From Trichostrongylus colubriformis (lineage: Eukaryota > Nematoda > Chromadorea > Rhabditida > Trichostrongylidae), in contig OZ022257.1 in assembly GCA_963978905.1 (NCBI GenBank), positions 46,386,203-46,450,202 on the forward strand: a stretch of DNA of 64,000 nucleotides, written 5' to 3'. The notes beneath the pieces were generated by a model, which saw nothing but the letters and a program-made list of their open reading frames with translations, ran no database searches and was not told the origin of the DNA. The position numbers and the translations under genes were made by a program. Shown here one piece after another: positions 43,881 to 55,368 of the stretch. Numbering within the stretch: position 1 is the first letter of the stretch; each line of letters starts with the position of its first letter.

Positions 43881-44019
43881 CCAAAAGTCCCATTCAGTTG
43901 AGTATGAACGCAGCCTAAGGCCGAGCCTCGTTGTCTGTGAACGCAGCCACGCCATGCCAGGGCTGAGTATGACGCATCCTGAAAGCTCGAAAACAGCAGG
44001 AACTTTTCGAACGACCTAA
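43881..44019. mobile_element. stacked element ends: two P2 right ends and one M4 end
   Basis: TGAGTATGAACGCAGCC (43899-43914) and CTGAGTATGACGCATCC (43963-43979) are both P2-type right ends, with GTGAACGCAGCCACGCC between them. GCAGGAACTTTTCGAACGAC followed by CTAA (43996-44019) matches the M4 right end. No matching left ends were found, so these are broken copies. Confidence 0.5.
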
Positions 44020-44229
44020 ATCGCTCCGCTATCCACTGGGTCCTACATCACATGCTAGTAATCAGTTGTATTGGCCCACATTTCGGTTGCGGTCAAGTTT
44101 AAAAACAACTGTCCATTAACAATATTGATTACGGCATACTGTGTTATCATACATTGATCTTATAACCTTATCCATTCATGGCCAAAGCCATCAGTCCTAT
44201 TTGGGCTCGACTATTTGTAACGAATCTTT

Positions 44230-44490
44230 GAGAAGCAGCGAAATCAGTTAGAGACGACAGGGTGCACCGGAAGTCGAGGATTGTTCGACAGGGGATCTAT
44301 TCGACCGGCAGTAAGGGAGGGGAGGTGGAGCGGGGGGGGGGGGTCATAATCGCATGTTCGAGAAGTATTCGAGAAGTAGCGGAATCAGGTAGAGACATAC
44401 AGGGTGCATCGGGAGTCGAGAATCCTCGACAGCGTGTTCTATCCAAGCGTGTCCGAGCAGTAAGGGGGGGGGGGGTCGTAACTGCAGAGG
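44230..44490 (+). repeat. two tandem units of about 140 and 115 bp ending in poly(G)
   Basis: Unit 1 starts GAGAAGCAGCGAAATCAG at 44230, unit 2 GAGAAGTAGCGGAATCAG at 44371. Each has ACAGGGTGCA(C/T)CGG(A/G)AGTCGAG, a palindromic GTCGAG...CTCGAC-like part, AGTAAGG and a G12 run (44332-44343; 44464-44475) followed by GGTC(A/G)TAA. Related sequence occurs at 51890-52015 and near 1.65 kb. Confidence 0.75.
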
Positions 44491-45843
44491 TTAGCCATGA
44501 TCCGGAATTGTTTTGTTGTGTAGAAGTGATCATATAGTTGTAACCTGTGTATATCGATTCTGGAGAAGTTCTTTCTGCCTCTGGAATATTCCTTCACTGA
44601 AGTGAAATTCCGTCGGAAGTTTTCTTCTCATGCGAAAAAAAGGGGTGTGCGCTATTTGTCTTTGGGCCTTATGTGCGGCTTCCCTCTACAGTGGGCTGAG
44701 AAGTGCGAGCCATTAAATTATGGGGGAGGGGTCGTTTTTGTGTCCCCGTGAAGGGGTTCGTATCGGAATGGTCTTTTTTCTCGACACCCGAGAGTGCCGT
44801 GACAGTCCAAATGTCCATTCGAGATTGTACCCAGAACACTGTTCACGATCACGTCGCATTCCACACTGAGTTCAATCGGGAGGAAATATCTCACCTTCAC
44901 TTATAGTTTGGTCGAAATGGTAAAGATTAGTGCATTGTAGGTGCACTCCATTTCCGCAATTGTAAACGTGAAAATAGAATATGCTAAAAACGTACTTTTC
45001 AAAATGCTACCTTTTTCATTTCGATCGGATGATGTAAGAAAAATGCTCATTTTAGAAAAGGTTCTTTCACAACAAGCAGAAAACCGTGTTGAGGTGCAGA
45101 TGAGGGAGAGAAGTCTTTGGCCGATGGAGGCCGATCTCCAATGTGTGGGCAAGTAGTCAACTTGGTTGTTGTGATCATCACGTCATCAACAAAAACAACC
45201 ACACCCAAAGTTGAACAGCTGTTGAACCGTCAGCAAATGCGAGTAAAGCTATAAATTTTCCGTGCTTTTGCTGAAAATCAACGAGTTGCTGACAGTTGCT
45301 GTAGGCAACGGCTGTGCTGTGCTTTTTGTGGCAATAGATCTGGGCAGGTTTCAAAAAACGAAGAGTGATGGCCCGGAACTATGACGCCGATAACTTTCAA
45401 TGGAAAACGTCAATCAAGACGAACGAGAAATCGTGTATATATTATACGTGATGTTATAATGTTTTATTGAAGCTATTCAACGATCTCAGATATTACAAGT
45501 AGGTCAAAAGTAAAATTTTCGCTGGAAGCTTGCCCATAGGATTTATTTGAAGCGCTGATCACAAATAGTAGACATCTATTTTGGTGTAACTGCATCAATT
45601 TAGTGCAACAACTTTTTCACATAGGTGTGCATTGAGACAGAAAATTTGCGTTGCGGCCATCGCTGAGCGACCCGAAGATGCGGGCCATGTAATCTGTTCT
45701 AGATAGGACCTAAAGCGATTACGGCGAACTACTTCTTATCCTTAACGTAGACGTTTAGGACCAGTACGGCGCTCTATCTCGCACTATCGTGTCGTGCCAA
45801 ACGCGGCCACGCGAATTTCTATCTAAACGGCACACACTGTTTT
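44491..45843. other. no confident gene
   Basis: The plus frame 44941-45156 reads DDVRKMLILEKVLSQQAENR and looks helical, but has no splice context or recognised domain. The rest holds only short frames. Confidence 0.3.
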
Positions 45844-46236
45844 GGGTGTGTATACTTATGTCGAATTTTCGCTTTGCGATGTCGCACTCGCGACGCCCTC
45901 AGCACAACTTGCCGCGGTCGGCTGGAATTCTGCTCAGGACGCAAGGGTGTGGTACCATGGAGGTCCTTTGAGAAATAACCGTTTATCTCATCATTATCTA
46001 TAAACAATAACTTTCGTGCCCTAAAAAGACAAAATAGTAACGTAAAAAATAAAAGAAACGAATAACGTAAAAAGTAAAAGAAACGATAGCGTTACATAAC
46101 AAAATCCTAATTAAGAATAACACGGGAGATGAAACTCTAAAGGGAGTGTTGCAATGTACGCAATCACAAGCGATGATATTCGCGACGCCGCTCGCCGAGC
46201 GCGGCCGCGCGAAAGTTTGACATAAGTGTACACACC
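45844..46236. mobile_element. TIR element, family V1, copy 3 (393 bp)
   Basis: Left end GGGTGTGTATACTTATGTCG, right end TTTGACATAAGTGTACACACC. Inside, AACGTAAAAAATAAAAGAAA recurs 24 bp later (46039-46085). Flanks do not show a clear duplication. Confidence 0.75.
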
Positions 46237-49200
46237 ATACTTTTACACAAAATACTCGGTAACCTTTTTACAAGCAAACAGTATTTGGATCACTGAGCAT
46301 AAATATGACTTTTATTTGGAGTGCTATCGTCGTTCAGCGCCACTACAGCGTGTCAGTGTGGTAGGGCCACACGTAAAAAACGGAGGTCATATTCGTGATC
46401 TACGCCTAAATCACCCTATTTAAGCAAAGTGTAATGGCAACTCTTTTCTGACTGGCTCACTGCGTCTGGAGCAGTAATCTAGTAGACAGTGCCGTTATAA
46501 TATTATAAATACAACACATAGATGTTGAAGATGTAGAACAATATGTTGTATACCTCCACTCATTGTTAGGAGAAAAAATGCAGTGTTTCTGTAAGTGCAC
46601 GCAATACCACCGACAACAAGCCGAATTTCTTGAAATGAGTACAGTTTATCATTCTTAGGATCGAACTCAGGAAAAGTTCCTACTACAAAAAACTTGAATA
46701 TTTGAAAACTACTACGGGAATAAAATTATTCTATTGCTTTAGAACATTTACCTTGGACGCCAGTATCTATTATTTACGATGCCTAGTAACATCATACTCC
46801 GTTTCAGTTGGGCTCAATGGTGGACAATGCTGACGAATTAGGCTACGGTATGCCAACTTGCATTCTAAACTTATTTTACTGACTTGAACATGAAGGCATT
46901 CCAGGGCAAATTTGCTTCGCACAGCAGTTTGCGTCAATTACGATGTTTGAGCCGTGTTTTCATGAGTCAATCTTGTGACGGCAGCACCCGGTGTTGTTGC
47001 CCATTTTCACCATATGGTGATATGATTCATAACAGCTTATTGAACTGCAATTCAAGTGCAACACTGGCTTCATTGTTCACTATCATTCGACCGAACTGTA
47101 AGAGCTGGAAAGTCAGGAATTGTGGAAGAGTGGAGGTGTGATCGAGAATATTCCTAAAGTTATGAGATTTTGTATTCCACTATTCATGACCGGGTGCTTA
47201 AGCATACAAGGGGTAGCACTTTGAGATTTTATGGTCGCGCCAAGACTAAGTTTACCCATTCCGTTAGCAGTTTGGTGTCAGCGAACATCTTGAAAATTGG
47301 ATTGACCTGAGTGTATCTATTTCATTGCTTTCCAAGGCCAGGTATGCATGAGGGAGTCCTCTACATAATGGATAACTCCACATAAGCTCCTATGCATATA
47401 TCTATAACAATGTAGATATTTATGTGTGGTATAAAAGACGGCTGACCACTAAGGGATCACGTCAGAACCACGTTAGACAGCCGTCGTGTTAGGTCATTGC
47501 AAGAGAATCTCGATACCACCACGCTTGTTACTCTCCCCCTGAATGTGGGTATATTTTCGGAAATAACTCATAAAAAGAATGTTTTTCTGGTCGATAATTA
47601 CAGCGGCTCCAAAAGCAGTAACTTGTCGAAAGTTCCTAATACATACAACTTCCACCAGTTTCTGACCCTGAATATGTCCCCATCCTCTCCTTAAGGACAT
47701 AACCGTTTCAGGATCCCTTGCAGGTTAATGCATTAGTGGTGAAAAAAAAAACGAACACACGACTGTAGAGGATGTTGTTTGGCAATAGGCAACGGAATCC
47801 TGCATGGATTATTAGAGCATTAAATCATGTGCAAACTGGTATTACCCGACTGTTTCGGCCAAATAGACACGGTCACGTGCTCGTGATCAATTGCTCGAGT
47901 GGAACCATATTTGGCCTGCTAGAGGAGGGTGATAAATGGAGCACTGATCAGAAAAATGCGACATCAAAGCAATTTTTGTGGTCATCGCTAAATCCCCACT
48001 GCTCGATATCCGTTTTCTGAGAAGGAGAGAGTGCAGAAAATCGTAGGGCAATTTCCACAGATTTTTATTGCAATCTATGTATTAACGAGCGCTGATCCTA
48101 CAAACATAGCCGGTTTCCCAAATCCTCGAAGGTTTTTTCTTTCGCCTGCACATCGAAAAATGCCTCTAACACTTTGGAAAATAATGGCATAGTGAAGAGC
48201 CTAGATGCACCACCTTGTAGCATTCAGAAGGCCAACTGTTCCTGAGCAGTTCAACTAAGGAATCAAAACACAAAAAACTAATTGCAGAGATTTGGAGAGA
48301 AAATAATATCCCGACAATTCACAAAGACACCCATAACAATTTGTCATTGTTGATCGCGTACGAGCAATTATCTGTGAGCAAACATCACGCCTGACAAGCT
48401 AAGAAAGTGTACAGCCGTCTCAGTTGAAGCCTTTGGCATAATTCGATGGGTTCTAAATTTGTGATACCACCCATGAGGGCAGGATTATTCACTGCGTTGA
48501 GAAATTTTTATCAGATATGCTACTCTGTACCCCCAAATCTGCCCCGACGACACGTCTCTTTCCATTATGGATCTATTCCCCGACGAAATTTCTTTACAAA
48601 TACGATCTTCCATTCCAGTCCAAAACCAATCCCCGTGAAAATTCCTCACTCTGCCTACATATTTGACCCTGCGTGGAGGACCAATGATGTATACCAAGAA
48701 GAACATCCAAAGAAAATTGTCGGATAGGTAACCAGCCGGGCGAAAGTTACATAGGACTTGTGGTAAATGGCAATTCATATATGAAATACAAATATTATAA
48801 ATATAAACGCAGCAGATGCTGTCCAATATGCATAGCAACGTATAAACATATGAACAGGTGGTAAAAAAAATTACAGTGGGGGGAAGAGGGTAGTGAGCAA
48901 GCAAAATGGTAAATTTATCATGCTAGTGATTGAAAGGCTGAAAAGATTACACGCCCCTCGGACTCTGGCATTCCGAACTGTGGGCCACCACCCGCAATAG
49001 AAAATTGTAGGGTTCACAAAATATAACGTTTTATACTCAGACACCCTGATAGCCATGAATCTTTCTTTCAGCCATTTATAGATCTGCTTACGTTGCACTC
49101 ATTTGAGTATTAACAACTTATCAGCCTTTTGTCAATTTCCCCGAGTTTCCTTATACTGCCCTGTTCAAACCCCCATCATTTCCGTCCCTTGCTCAATATT

Positions 49201-49346
49201 ACTCGCTTTCTACCATGTGATCCTCCCTTTTCTTTGCTTTTACTAGTTGGTGACTGCCTAAGCTTTTCTCGCTAGAGACTATATGTTCCCCACCTGCTAC
49301 AGTGCAATACCGTAAATCACTAAGCGCTTCGTATCCAGTCCAAATA
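46237..49346. other. no gene recognised
   Basis: About 3.1 kb without a confident gene. Frames of 82-93 codons at 47772-48020 and 48446-48727 and a 139-codon minus frame (48485-48904) have no recognised domain or splice framework. GACGGCTG/CAGCCGTC inverted words flank 47430-47485. Confidence 0.4.
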
Positions 49347-50385
49347 ATGGGTCATTCCATAAGTAATGTCGTTTTTTTTTCTAGCTCAAATATTCCCTAT
49401 GAAATTACTAGTTTTTGCACCATGTCATATATCATTTGAGAGAGGTTTCCCTGCTCTACAAAATGATATGTTCAGTTTCTGAGTTTGTTAGAATGGGGCC
49501 GACATTTAAGCTGGCGAAGAGGTAGGTCTAACCGATAAAAATTGGCCAAACCGGCAATCAATTGAAACATTATATTTCACTTTAGGAAAATCAACCAGTC
49601 ATGTGTCGCGTACTTAAGCCTGACCTCTTCTACAATTCCAATATTTAGTTGATCAAAAAGTCGTGTCGCTCTTTTTCTAAAATCTTTTTTTCGAAAGCAC
49701 CCACACTTATTCGAAATGAAATTTTCCCTTTCAAACTCCTTGCTTAGAGTTGTTTAGGAACCACTTCGAGGAACTTTTTCTGCTATATCGAAAACATCTC
49801 TCTAGTTTGTTTTGGCTGCGATTCAAACTGAATATAATACCATGTGATAGAGGTCCAGTTGACAATTTTTCACAACTTATTTTTTCCATGAGAAAGTTAA
49901 GGAATCCGGTCAGTGGTATTTCCCTGTTCCTACCCACCACCTGTTCATAACATTTCACCACTCTTTCAACTGATTGGTTGAAAAAATTTTCTTGCCTTTG
50001 TTCGAAGAAATTGTCTAAAATCACCGAGTTGTGGCGGAAAAACTAAATGTGGAAAAAGAGCGACGTGACTTTTCAAACAACCGATTGATGGAACTTGCAG
50101 GAGAGGTCGGGGCTAAGTATGGAACACATGATTGGTTAGTTTTCCTCAAGTAAAATATAGTGTTTTAATTGATTGCCGGTTTGGCCAATTTTTGTCTGCT
50201 GGACCTACCTCTTCGCCAGCCTAAATGTCGGCGCCATTCTAACATACTCGGGAACTAAAAGTGTCACCTTGTAGAGCAGAAAATTTACTTCCGATTGATT
50301 TATGATATGCTGCAAAAACTTGCGATTTTATAGCAAAAATTTTTGCTTGAAAAAAAAAAACGACACTACTTATGGAATGACCCAA
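49347..50385. mobile_element. mariner-derived palindrome, family M2 (1.04 kb)
   Basis: The ends read TGGGTCATTCCATAAGTAAT and, inward from the right, TTGGGTCATTCCATAAGTAG, with TA outside both (49345-49346, 50386-50387). Complementarity continues for about 335 bp on each side (49347-49680 and 50048-50385), e.g. GCTGGCGAAGAGGTAGGTC on the left and its inverse on the right. The loop (about 370 bp) contains a transposase C-terminal remnant on the minus strand. Confidence 0.88.
49731..50024 (-). pseudogene. mariner transposase C-terminal remnant
   Basis: The 97-codon minus frame begins ILDNFFEQRQENFFNQSVER and continues VVKCYEQVVGRN, the layout of a mariner transposase C-terminus (a 'FF..+...F...GI..L..R(W/Y)..VV..NG' pattern). 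After RNREI the similarity ends. No catalytic aspartates are included, and the frame sits in the loop of the M2 palindrome, so it is a deletion relic. Confidence 0.6.
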
Positions 50386-51513
50386 TAAAATATGATCACG
50401 CATGATACCAATAAATGGGCGTCCAAATCTTCGATTCCCATCCTACGTTTTTTCTTGGAATTTTTTGAATTTTTCTCGTCTCCCGAAGATCCAAGACTCT
50501 AATCTTGGCGTCCTTGATGCCGTATTTCATAAGAGTATATTTCCAGAATGTCACGATGGTATACCGTATTCAAACATGGTGCCCGCATATTGACTTGACA
50601 CTTACGACCGAAATCGAAACGAATTATTATATCGACGGCCCAGTGAAGTGAAGATACTGAAGACATGGGAATATTTCGTGTCTATTCAAGCACAGTGTGT
50701 GCATCTACGGAACAGGACGTTTAATATGACGCTTAGCATTGACTGTCGATTACGCTACATAGCCCCGGCATCCTGAACTTATGAGAGTTTTACTAATATT
50801 CTGGAACTGGAAAACTGAGATTTTTCAAAGAATTATTGGCCACACATTTCAACACCTTTGTTATAAATTGCTCTATGGCATGCATGCATAACAAAAGCGT
50901 TGACGCATGGTTTGCTCTGTGACAGTGACAGGGATAATGCAGGTAATGAGGGCTCCTGAAAGAGTCACCCACGCAATATCCCAGTGATAGGAGCGCGCCT
51001 GAGCTTCCGAGGTGACACTTTTCGAGCAGCTGTCAACTGTTCTAGCATGGCCCGCCTCTTTCAGAATCAATGGTATGTGGGGAGGGGTCTTATATTTCGG
51101 GCTTTAGCGTTTTATTGCGATTTTCTTCACTTTTATGCTACTAAGCACATTCAACAATCTTTTAATATTCAGCCCAAACTACTACTGGGGGTTACCCACC
51201 AACCGAGGTTGCAGATAGCCGTCCATAAATCCATTCATAAATCTCCCAGCATATGGCTCTCTGTCCTCACACACTCGTCACACAACCCCGTAAAAGGAAC
51301 AAAAAAAAACGAAGATTGCTCATGTTTTAGTATCATAAAACTGAAGAACGGTTACAGAGCAATGTTTTGATAACGACAAAAGCGCGGTAGTTGAGCACAA
51401 AAGCCTCGATCGTAAACACCGATAATAGCCACGTCATGCTTTTGCACAAGTCTAGCATTACTGATCATCATGAATAAATCTAGCTGTAATCGAAGTGAGG
51501 CTAGACACTGTTC
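50386..51513. other. no gene recognised
   Basis: A 128-codon plus frame (50984-51370) has no recognisable domain. An ATGTCACGATGGTATACCG word near 50548 echoes 2.88 kb. Confidence 0.35.
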
Positions 51514-51615
51514 GGAGTTTGCGATCCAGCCGAAAGGAAAAAGTTACATATCGATCAGGAAGTCCAGGCGATCACGCGAGTCGCGCGGGTGGATTCGCGA
51601 ACTCTGAACAATACC
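51514..51615. mobile_element. Harbinger-like MITE, family P1, copy 1 (102 bp)
   Basis: Left end GACACTGTTCGGAGTTTGCG, right end, read inward, GGTATTGTTCAGAGTTCGCG. The core has GAAAAAGTTACATATCGATC and CCAGGCGATCACGCGAG, shared with the P1 copies at 63.15 and 63.49 kb. Outer triplets CTA and ATA are a weak match. Confidence 0.75.
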
Positions 51616-52074
51616 ATAAATATTACAATAGTCGGCAATTAACACAACATTTCGAGCAAAATCAATAGTAACAAGGCAGTCCTAAAGCAGATCCTGTCAG
51701 GAAAATTACAGGCGCTCTAATTAGAAAGCTTCTGGTGTGAGGCCAGGTGTACTTGCGCTTTTCGAGAACCCCTTTTCATTAGATGTCTATGATGGATGAT
51801 TACGGTATGCCACTGCGTCATATGCTAAAGATATAATCTTGCACGTGTTAAGGTCTTCTTTTCACATCGAGTAAAGAAGCCAGAGTACTACAGGAGCCGA
51901 GGATTCCTCAACAGGGGGTCGTATTTGTCATGTGACTGGGAAGGGGGTCGTGGAAGGGGGTGGTATTTGTCAGATGAGAGGGGAGGAGGTCGTAATCACT
52001 GAGGTCAGCACTGATCCTAGTTATACGAGAAGCTAGACGTGCCTTTAGCTGACCCAGCCATCTGATTGAATATA
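51616..52074. repeat. G-rich repeat related to 44.4 kb
   Basis: At 51890-52015, GAGCCGAGGATTCCTCAACA, two GGGGTCGTATTTGTCA-like units (51916 and 51958) and GGAGGTCGTAATCACTGAGG parallel the 44.25-44.49 kb tandem units. The rest of the stretch is unremarkable. Confidence 0.5.
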
Positions 52075-52736
52075 TTAGGTTGGCAACTAAGTAATTGCGG
52101 ATTTTTAAATACTGCTTTTTCCCTCAAAATGCTTTCCACAAATTCTGTACATATATATGTAGTACAAGTCCACACGCATCTATAGGTATTGTTGTCTTCC
52201 ATCTCCCGGATAACCCTTTTCGGCAAGATAGAAATATCAAAAGTCACCTCATTTTCAATTCCAATTTTTTTCTTTGAATGGCGTTAGACAGAGAAAGGGA
52301 AAGGTGATAATCCGATGGAGAAAGATCAGAACTATAAGGCAGCAATTTTTATCCAAGCTCGAAAATTTTTTGAAAAAAAATTTAAAAATTTTTTTACCAC
52401 TATTGAAAAAATGACTCGCAAAAAAATTCTCGAGCTTGGGTAAAAATTGCTGCCCCATCCACCTTATAGCCCTCATCTTGCTCCATCGGATTATCACCTT
52501 TTCCTTTCCCTGTCTAACGCCATTCAAAAAAAATTTTTTATAATTTTTGTATTGAAAATGAGGTTGACCGTTGATATGTTTATTTTGCCGAAAAGGGTTA
52601 TCCGGGAGATGGAAGACAATAATACCTACAGATGCGTGTGGAATTATACTACATGTGTATGTACAGAAGAGATTGCTGGAAAGCAGTTTGGAGGGAAAAA
52701 GCAGTAAGTAGCGCAATTACTTAGTTGCCACCCTAA
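52075..52736. mobile_element. mariner-derived foldback, family M1 (662 bp)
   Basis: The left end is TTAGGTTGGCAACTAAGTAA; the right end, read inward, is TTAGGGTGGCAACTAAGTAA. TA lies outside each (52073-52074, 52737-52738). The two halves are reverse complements almost to the centre, meeting near 52400 at an A/T-rich hinge. Each half encodes the same transposase C-terminal region. The end type matches irritans-group mariners, known from hookworms among others. Confidence 0.92.
52447..52707 (+). pseudogene. mariner transposase C-terminal part (right half of foldback)
   Basis: The frame begins LPHPPYSPHLAPSDYHLFLS, the block holding the third catalytic aspartate (in SDYHLF); the usual YSPDLAP aspartate is His here. 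It continues to ILPKRVIREMEDNNTYR, the LP.RW..V...NGTY-like C-terminal end of mariner. The same end is encoded on the minus strand of the left half (52017-52247: ILPKRVIREMEDNNTYR). The N-terminal DNA-binding part and first two catalytic aspartates are absent, so no active enzyme can come from here. Confidence 0.8.
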
Positions 52737-52974
52737 TAGTTAGAAATTAAATGAGTCAAATTAAAGATTACTTGGGGAAACTAATTGCACACGGAAATCA
52801 ATACAAGAATTTATAGGAACAGAGCACTCAGCAACTGTATGATCCAGGTGTAGTTACTGATATTGCAGAAGGTAAAAGAAGTCATATTTAGGTTCTTGAA
52901 GGGTGGGGCCGTACCGAAGCGTCCATTTTCCTCGACGCTTGGGAATGCCCTGTATGCAGACGTGGAGAAAAAAG

Positions 52975-54726
52975 GATTACCCAATCACATGGTAATTTTG
53001 CTGCATTCAAATATGCATAGTTGTTGGGCCAAACATATCGTACTGCTTTTGCAAAATAGTCTTTTTGCGGGAGAATTTGGGTGCTCTGTTAATGAAGCAC
53101 ATTGCTGTATTTTATGACTCAAATCACGCTGTATGGAACAGCCATTACATGCATATTCAAGTAGATTGGATTCTATTTTGTGAGTGTTTTTCTAAAAATG
53201 TATGGTATGGTTTCGAGTAAGAAGGGGAGGGGTGTGAACGGAGCGCAAACTGTTTCTTTTTTACTTCATTAGAAAAAAAGTGCCAGATAGGAGTGTAGTG
53301 TGAGCTACATAGACTCAGGAGCTACAACGGTGCCTTGATGCAATCACTCCTGAACACAAAGTCCATCTTGTAGAAAGCGGTTTTTTGTGGCGGAGGTGGT
53401 GCAGTGACAATAGGCGCACACTCCCATTCTCATGGTGCGGGGATCAAATCTTGCATCAATGCCCACCCAGGCTAATTAACACCTCACAGAAAGGACTGAT
53501 AAACGCACAAACGGTATCCCTTATCCTCCATCAAAGCGGGTTGCGTGAAAATGGAACTGGGGCCAAATTTGTGTCGTAAAGTCTTAAAACTGAGAAGTGA
53601 CGTCGCGTTAGTTCTTCCAGCACCCTCAGACTCAAGAGGAAGAGATTAATATTCTCATGCATGGGGATCAAAGAGTTCGTGATACACTTACCCGCTGCGT
53701 CGCTCCTGTATTGGGGGCGCTATTTCGACGGGATTTCGCCACAGATAAGCTTCCTGAACTCCTAGTTTACATGTGTATGATTTTTTTTTGAAAATTTCCC
53801 CATAACTGTATCACCCCTATCACTGTCTTTAACCCAAAAAAACTGCTTGACAGACTGACAGATTCACTGTGTCACGGCAGAATAACCAAAAAGACCTTCC
53901 TATTGCACAAATCGAGAGAAAGCTCGAAACCAATGACCAGTACCGTTCTAGTCCCACCCAACGACAGCAACCATTGCTCACTTCCCTACGCAGCTTCACC
54001 TCGACTGAGAACACATCCCCGCTGACATACATGGTCAAACGCATGCAGAGGTAGAATGCGACTACCGCGTCATTTTAAAAAACGAACTCTTCAGAGCAAA
54101 TGAGTGCATATGTGGGTTGTACCAAAGTTAAGACTTACTTTTTGATCCAAATATTGAGGACCAACATATATTCATACTTCTCTTTCAAATAATTATTCTG
54201 AATAGGTAGGAGGGAAAACATGCTTGACCTGACCATGTTCCATTCTGCTGGCAATAAAAGTAACAGGTTGTGCCGCTTCCGCCTGAAACCATGCCAAACA
54301 TAGTTCAAGGCAAAAAACAAAGACACTCATAAAATAGCAAATTAGATTGTGTTCAGAAAAGATTGCATTGAGGTATCCGTTGTAGCTCGTCGGTCCAGCT
54401 CACACTACACTCCTATCTGGCACCTTTTTCCAATGAAATGAAAGAAAGAAACATTTTGCGCTCCACCCCCTCTCACCACAGCCAAAACTGACCATAAGTT
54501 TGTAGTTCTACCAAAAACCCACAAAATAGCATCCAATCTACGCGAATATGCATGTATCGGTTGTTCCGCAAGGCGTGATTTGGGTCAAAAATACAGCATT
54601 GCGCTGCATTAACAGAGCACCTGAATTTTCCCGCGAAAAGACTACTTTGCAAAAGCAGTGCGATCCATTTGGCGTAACGACTATGCATATTTGAGTGCAG
54701 CAAAATTACCATGTAGACGGGTAATC
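52975..54726. mobile_element. 1.75-kb element with 330-bp inverted arms
   Basis: The left arm 52975-53306 and right arm 54397-54726 are reverse complements, e.g. CATGGTAATTTTGCTGCATT against its inverse near 54700, and CAGATAGGAGTGTAGTGTGA against TCACACTACACTCCTATCTG near 54400. The 1.09-kb spacer holds an S1 SINE fragment and unassigned sequence. Both arms encode the same peptide outward-in: MVILLHSNMHS, then LLLQ.SLFAG.F.CSVN.A.CCI, inside 52863-53117 (plus) and 54473-54778 (minus). No duplication or superfamily signature was found. Confidence 0.75.
53388..53531 (+). mobile_element. S1 SINE, copy D, internally deleted
   Basis: The tRNA-like head is well kept: GGCGGAGGTGGTGCAGTGAC (A box), TTCTCATGGTGCGGGGATCA then AATCTTGC (B box). 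After CACCCAGGC it jumps to the 3' part (AGAAAGGACTGATAAACGC). Located in the spacer of the 330-bp inverted repeat. Confidence 0.72.
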
Positions 54727-54812
54727 TAAAAGCAGACCAAATGGATGGTAAAAACGTTTGATGGGCTAACGCGCCCATAAAACGTTTTCTCAGCCCATTT
54801 GGCCTGCTTTAA

Positions 54813-55052
54813 GATCGAGCATTAGAATGGAGGGATGAGGTGACAGCCAAGCAGCACTCATCTCTACTGGAAAGAGCGAAGGACCGGAGAGATTCACTGG
54901 AAAGGATTTGTCGGGAATTTGTAGGTAGAATGAGGGAAGCAAATGGCTGGTGGGTGCAAGTGCGGAAGCGAGTGAATACGGTAACCTACGATCAACTGCC
55001 ATTCAATTCCTCTCAGCTTTCTCATGTGACTCAGCCGAAATCAGTTCTCTAA
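54813..55052 (+). CDS. possible exon of an unidentified helical protein
   Basis: Open from just after a stop at 54810-54812 to 55052, reading KQHSSLLERAKDRRDSLERI and REFVGRMREANGWWVQVRKR. The charged heptad-like pattern looks like helix, and GTGAATACG|GTAACC near 54980 could be a donor. There is no ATG near the start, no clear acceptor beyond AGCATTAG, and no recognised family. It overlaps no repeat I can identify. Confidence 0.2.
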   Translation, partial: DRALEWRDEVTAKQHSSLLERAKDRRDSLERICREFVGRMREANGWWVQVRKRVNTVTYDQLPFNSSQLSHVTQPKSVL

Positions 55053-55087
55053 TACTACGATAGTGCCCGTTGAGATAATTCCTTATT

Positions 55088-55368
55088 CAGGCAGAGGGGA
55101 TGTAGTGACACGCGGTGCGCACTCCCACCCTCACAGTGCGAGGATCAAATCCTTATCTACAAACGTGCGGGCCAACCAAGTCTTCCATCCCTCCCGAACC
55201 AGTGTACCGGTACCAGACTCGTCCGGGAGGATCAAAGCACTTGCACATCGACCGATCCCTGAAAGTCACTTCATAGGGCAAATCGCATTCACCTGCCACC
55301 ACGATTCCGAATGGAACTAGGATGCGCGGCGCATTCCGAGAGGAATTCATTAACGTCAAAAATTTTAA
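55088..55368 (+). mobile_element. S1 SINE, copy C
   Basis: GGGGATGTAGTGACACGCGG (A-box region), GTGCGAGGATCAAATCCTTA (B box), then GGTACCAGACTCGTCCGGGA, GGCAAATCGCATTCACC, GCCACCACGATTCCGAA, GGATGCGCGGCGCATTCC and GGAATTCATTAACGTC, all in S1 order. Confidence 0.78.

Noticed and set aside
48485..48904. 139-codon minus-strand frame with hydrophobic start
   Set aside because: Overlaps a 93-codon plus frame, has no domain or splice framework; Cys/Tyr-rich AT-type composition looks random.
52255..52716. 153-codon minus-strand open frame
   Set aside because: It crosses the hinge of the M1 foldback; only the C-terminal transposase words on each arm are meaningful.
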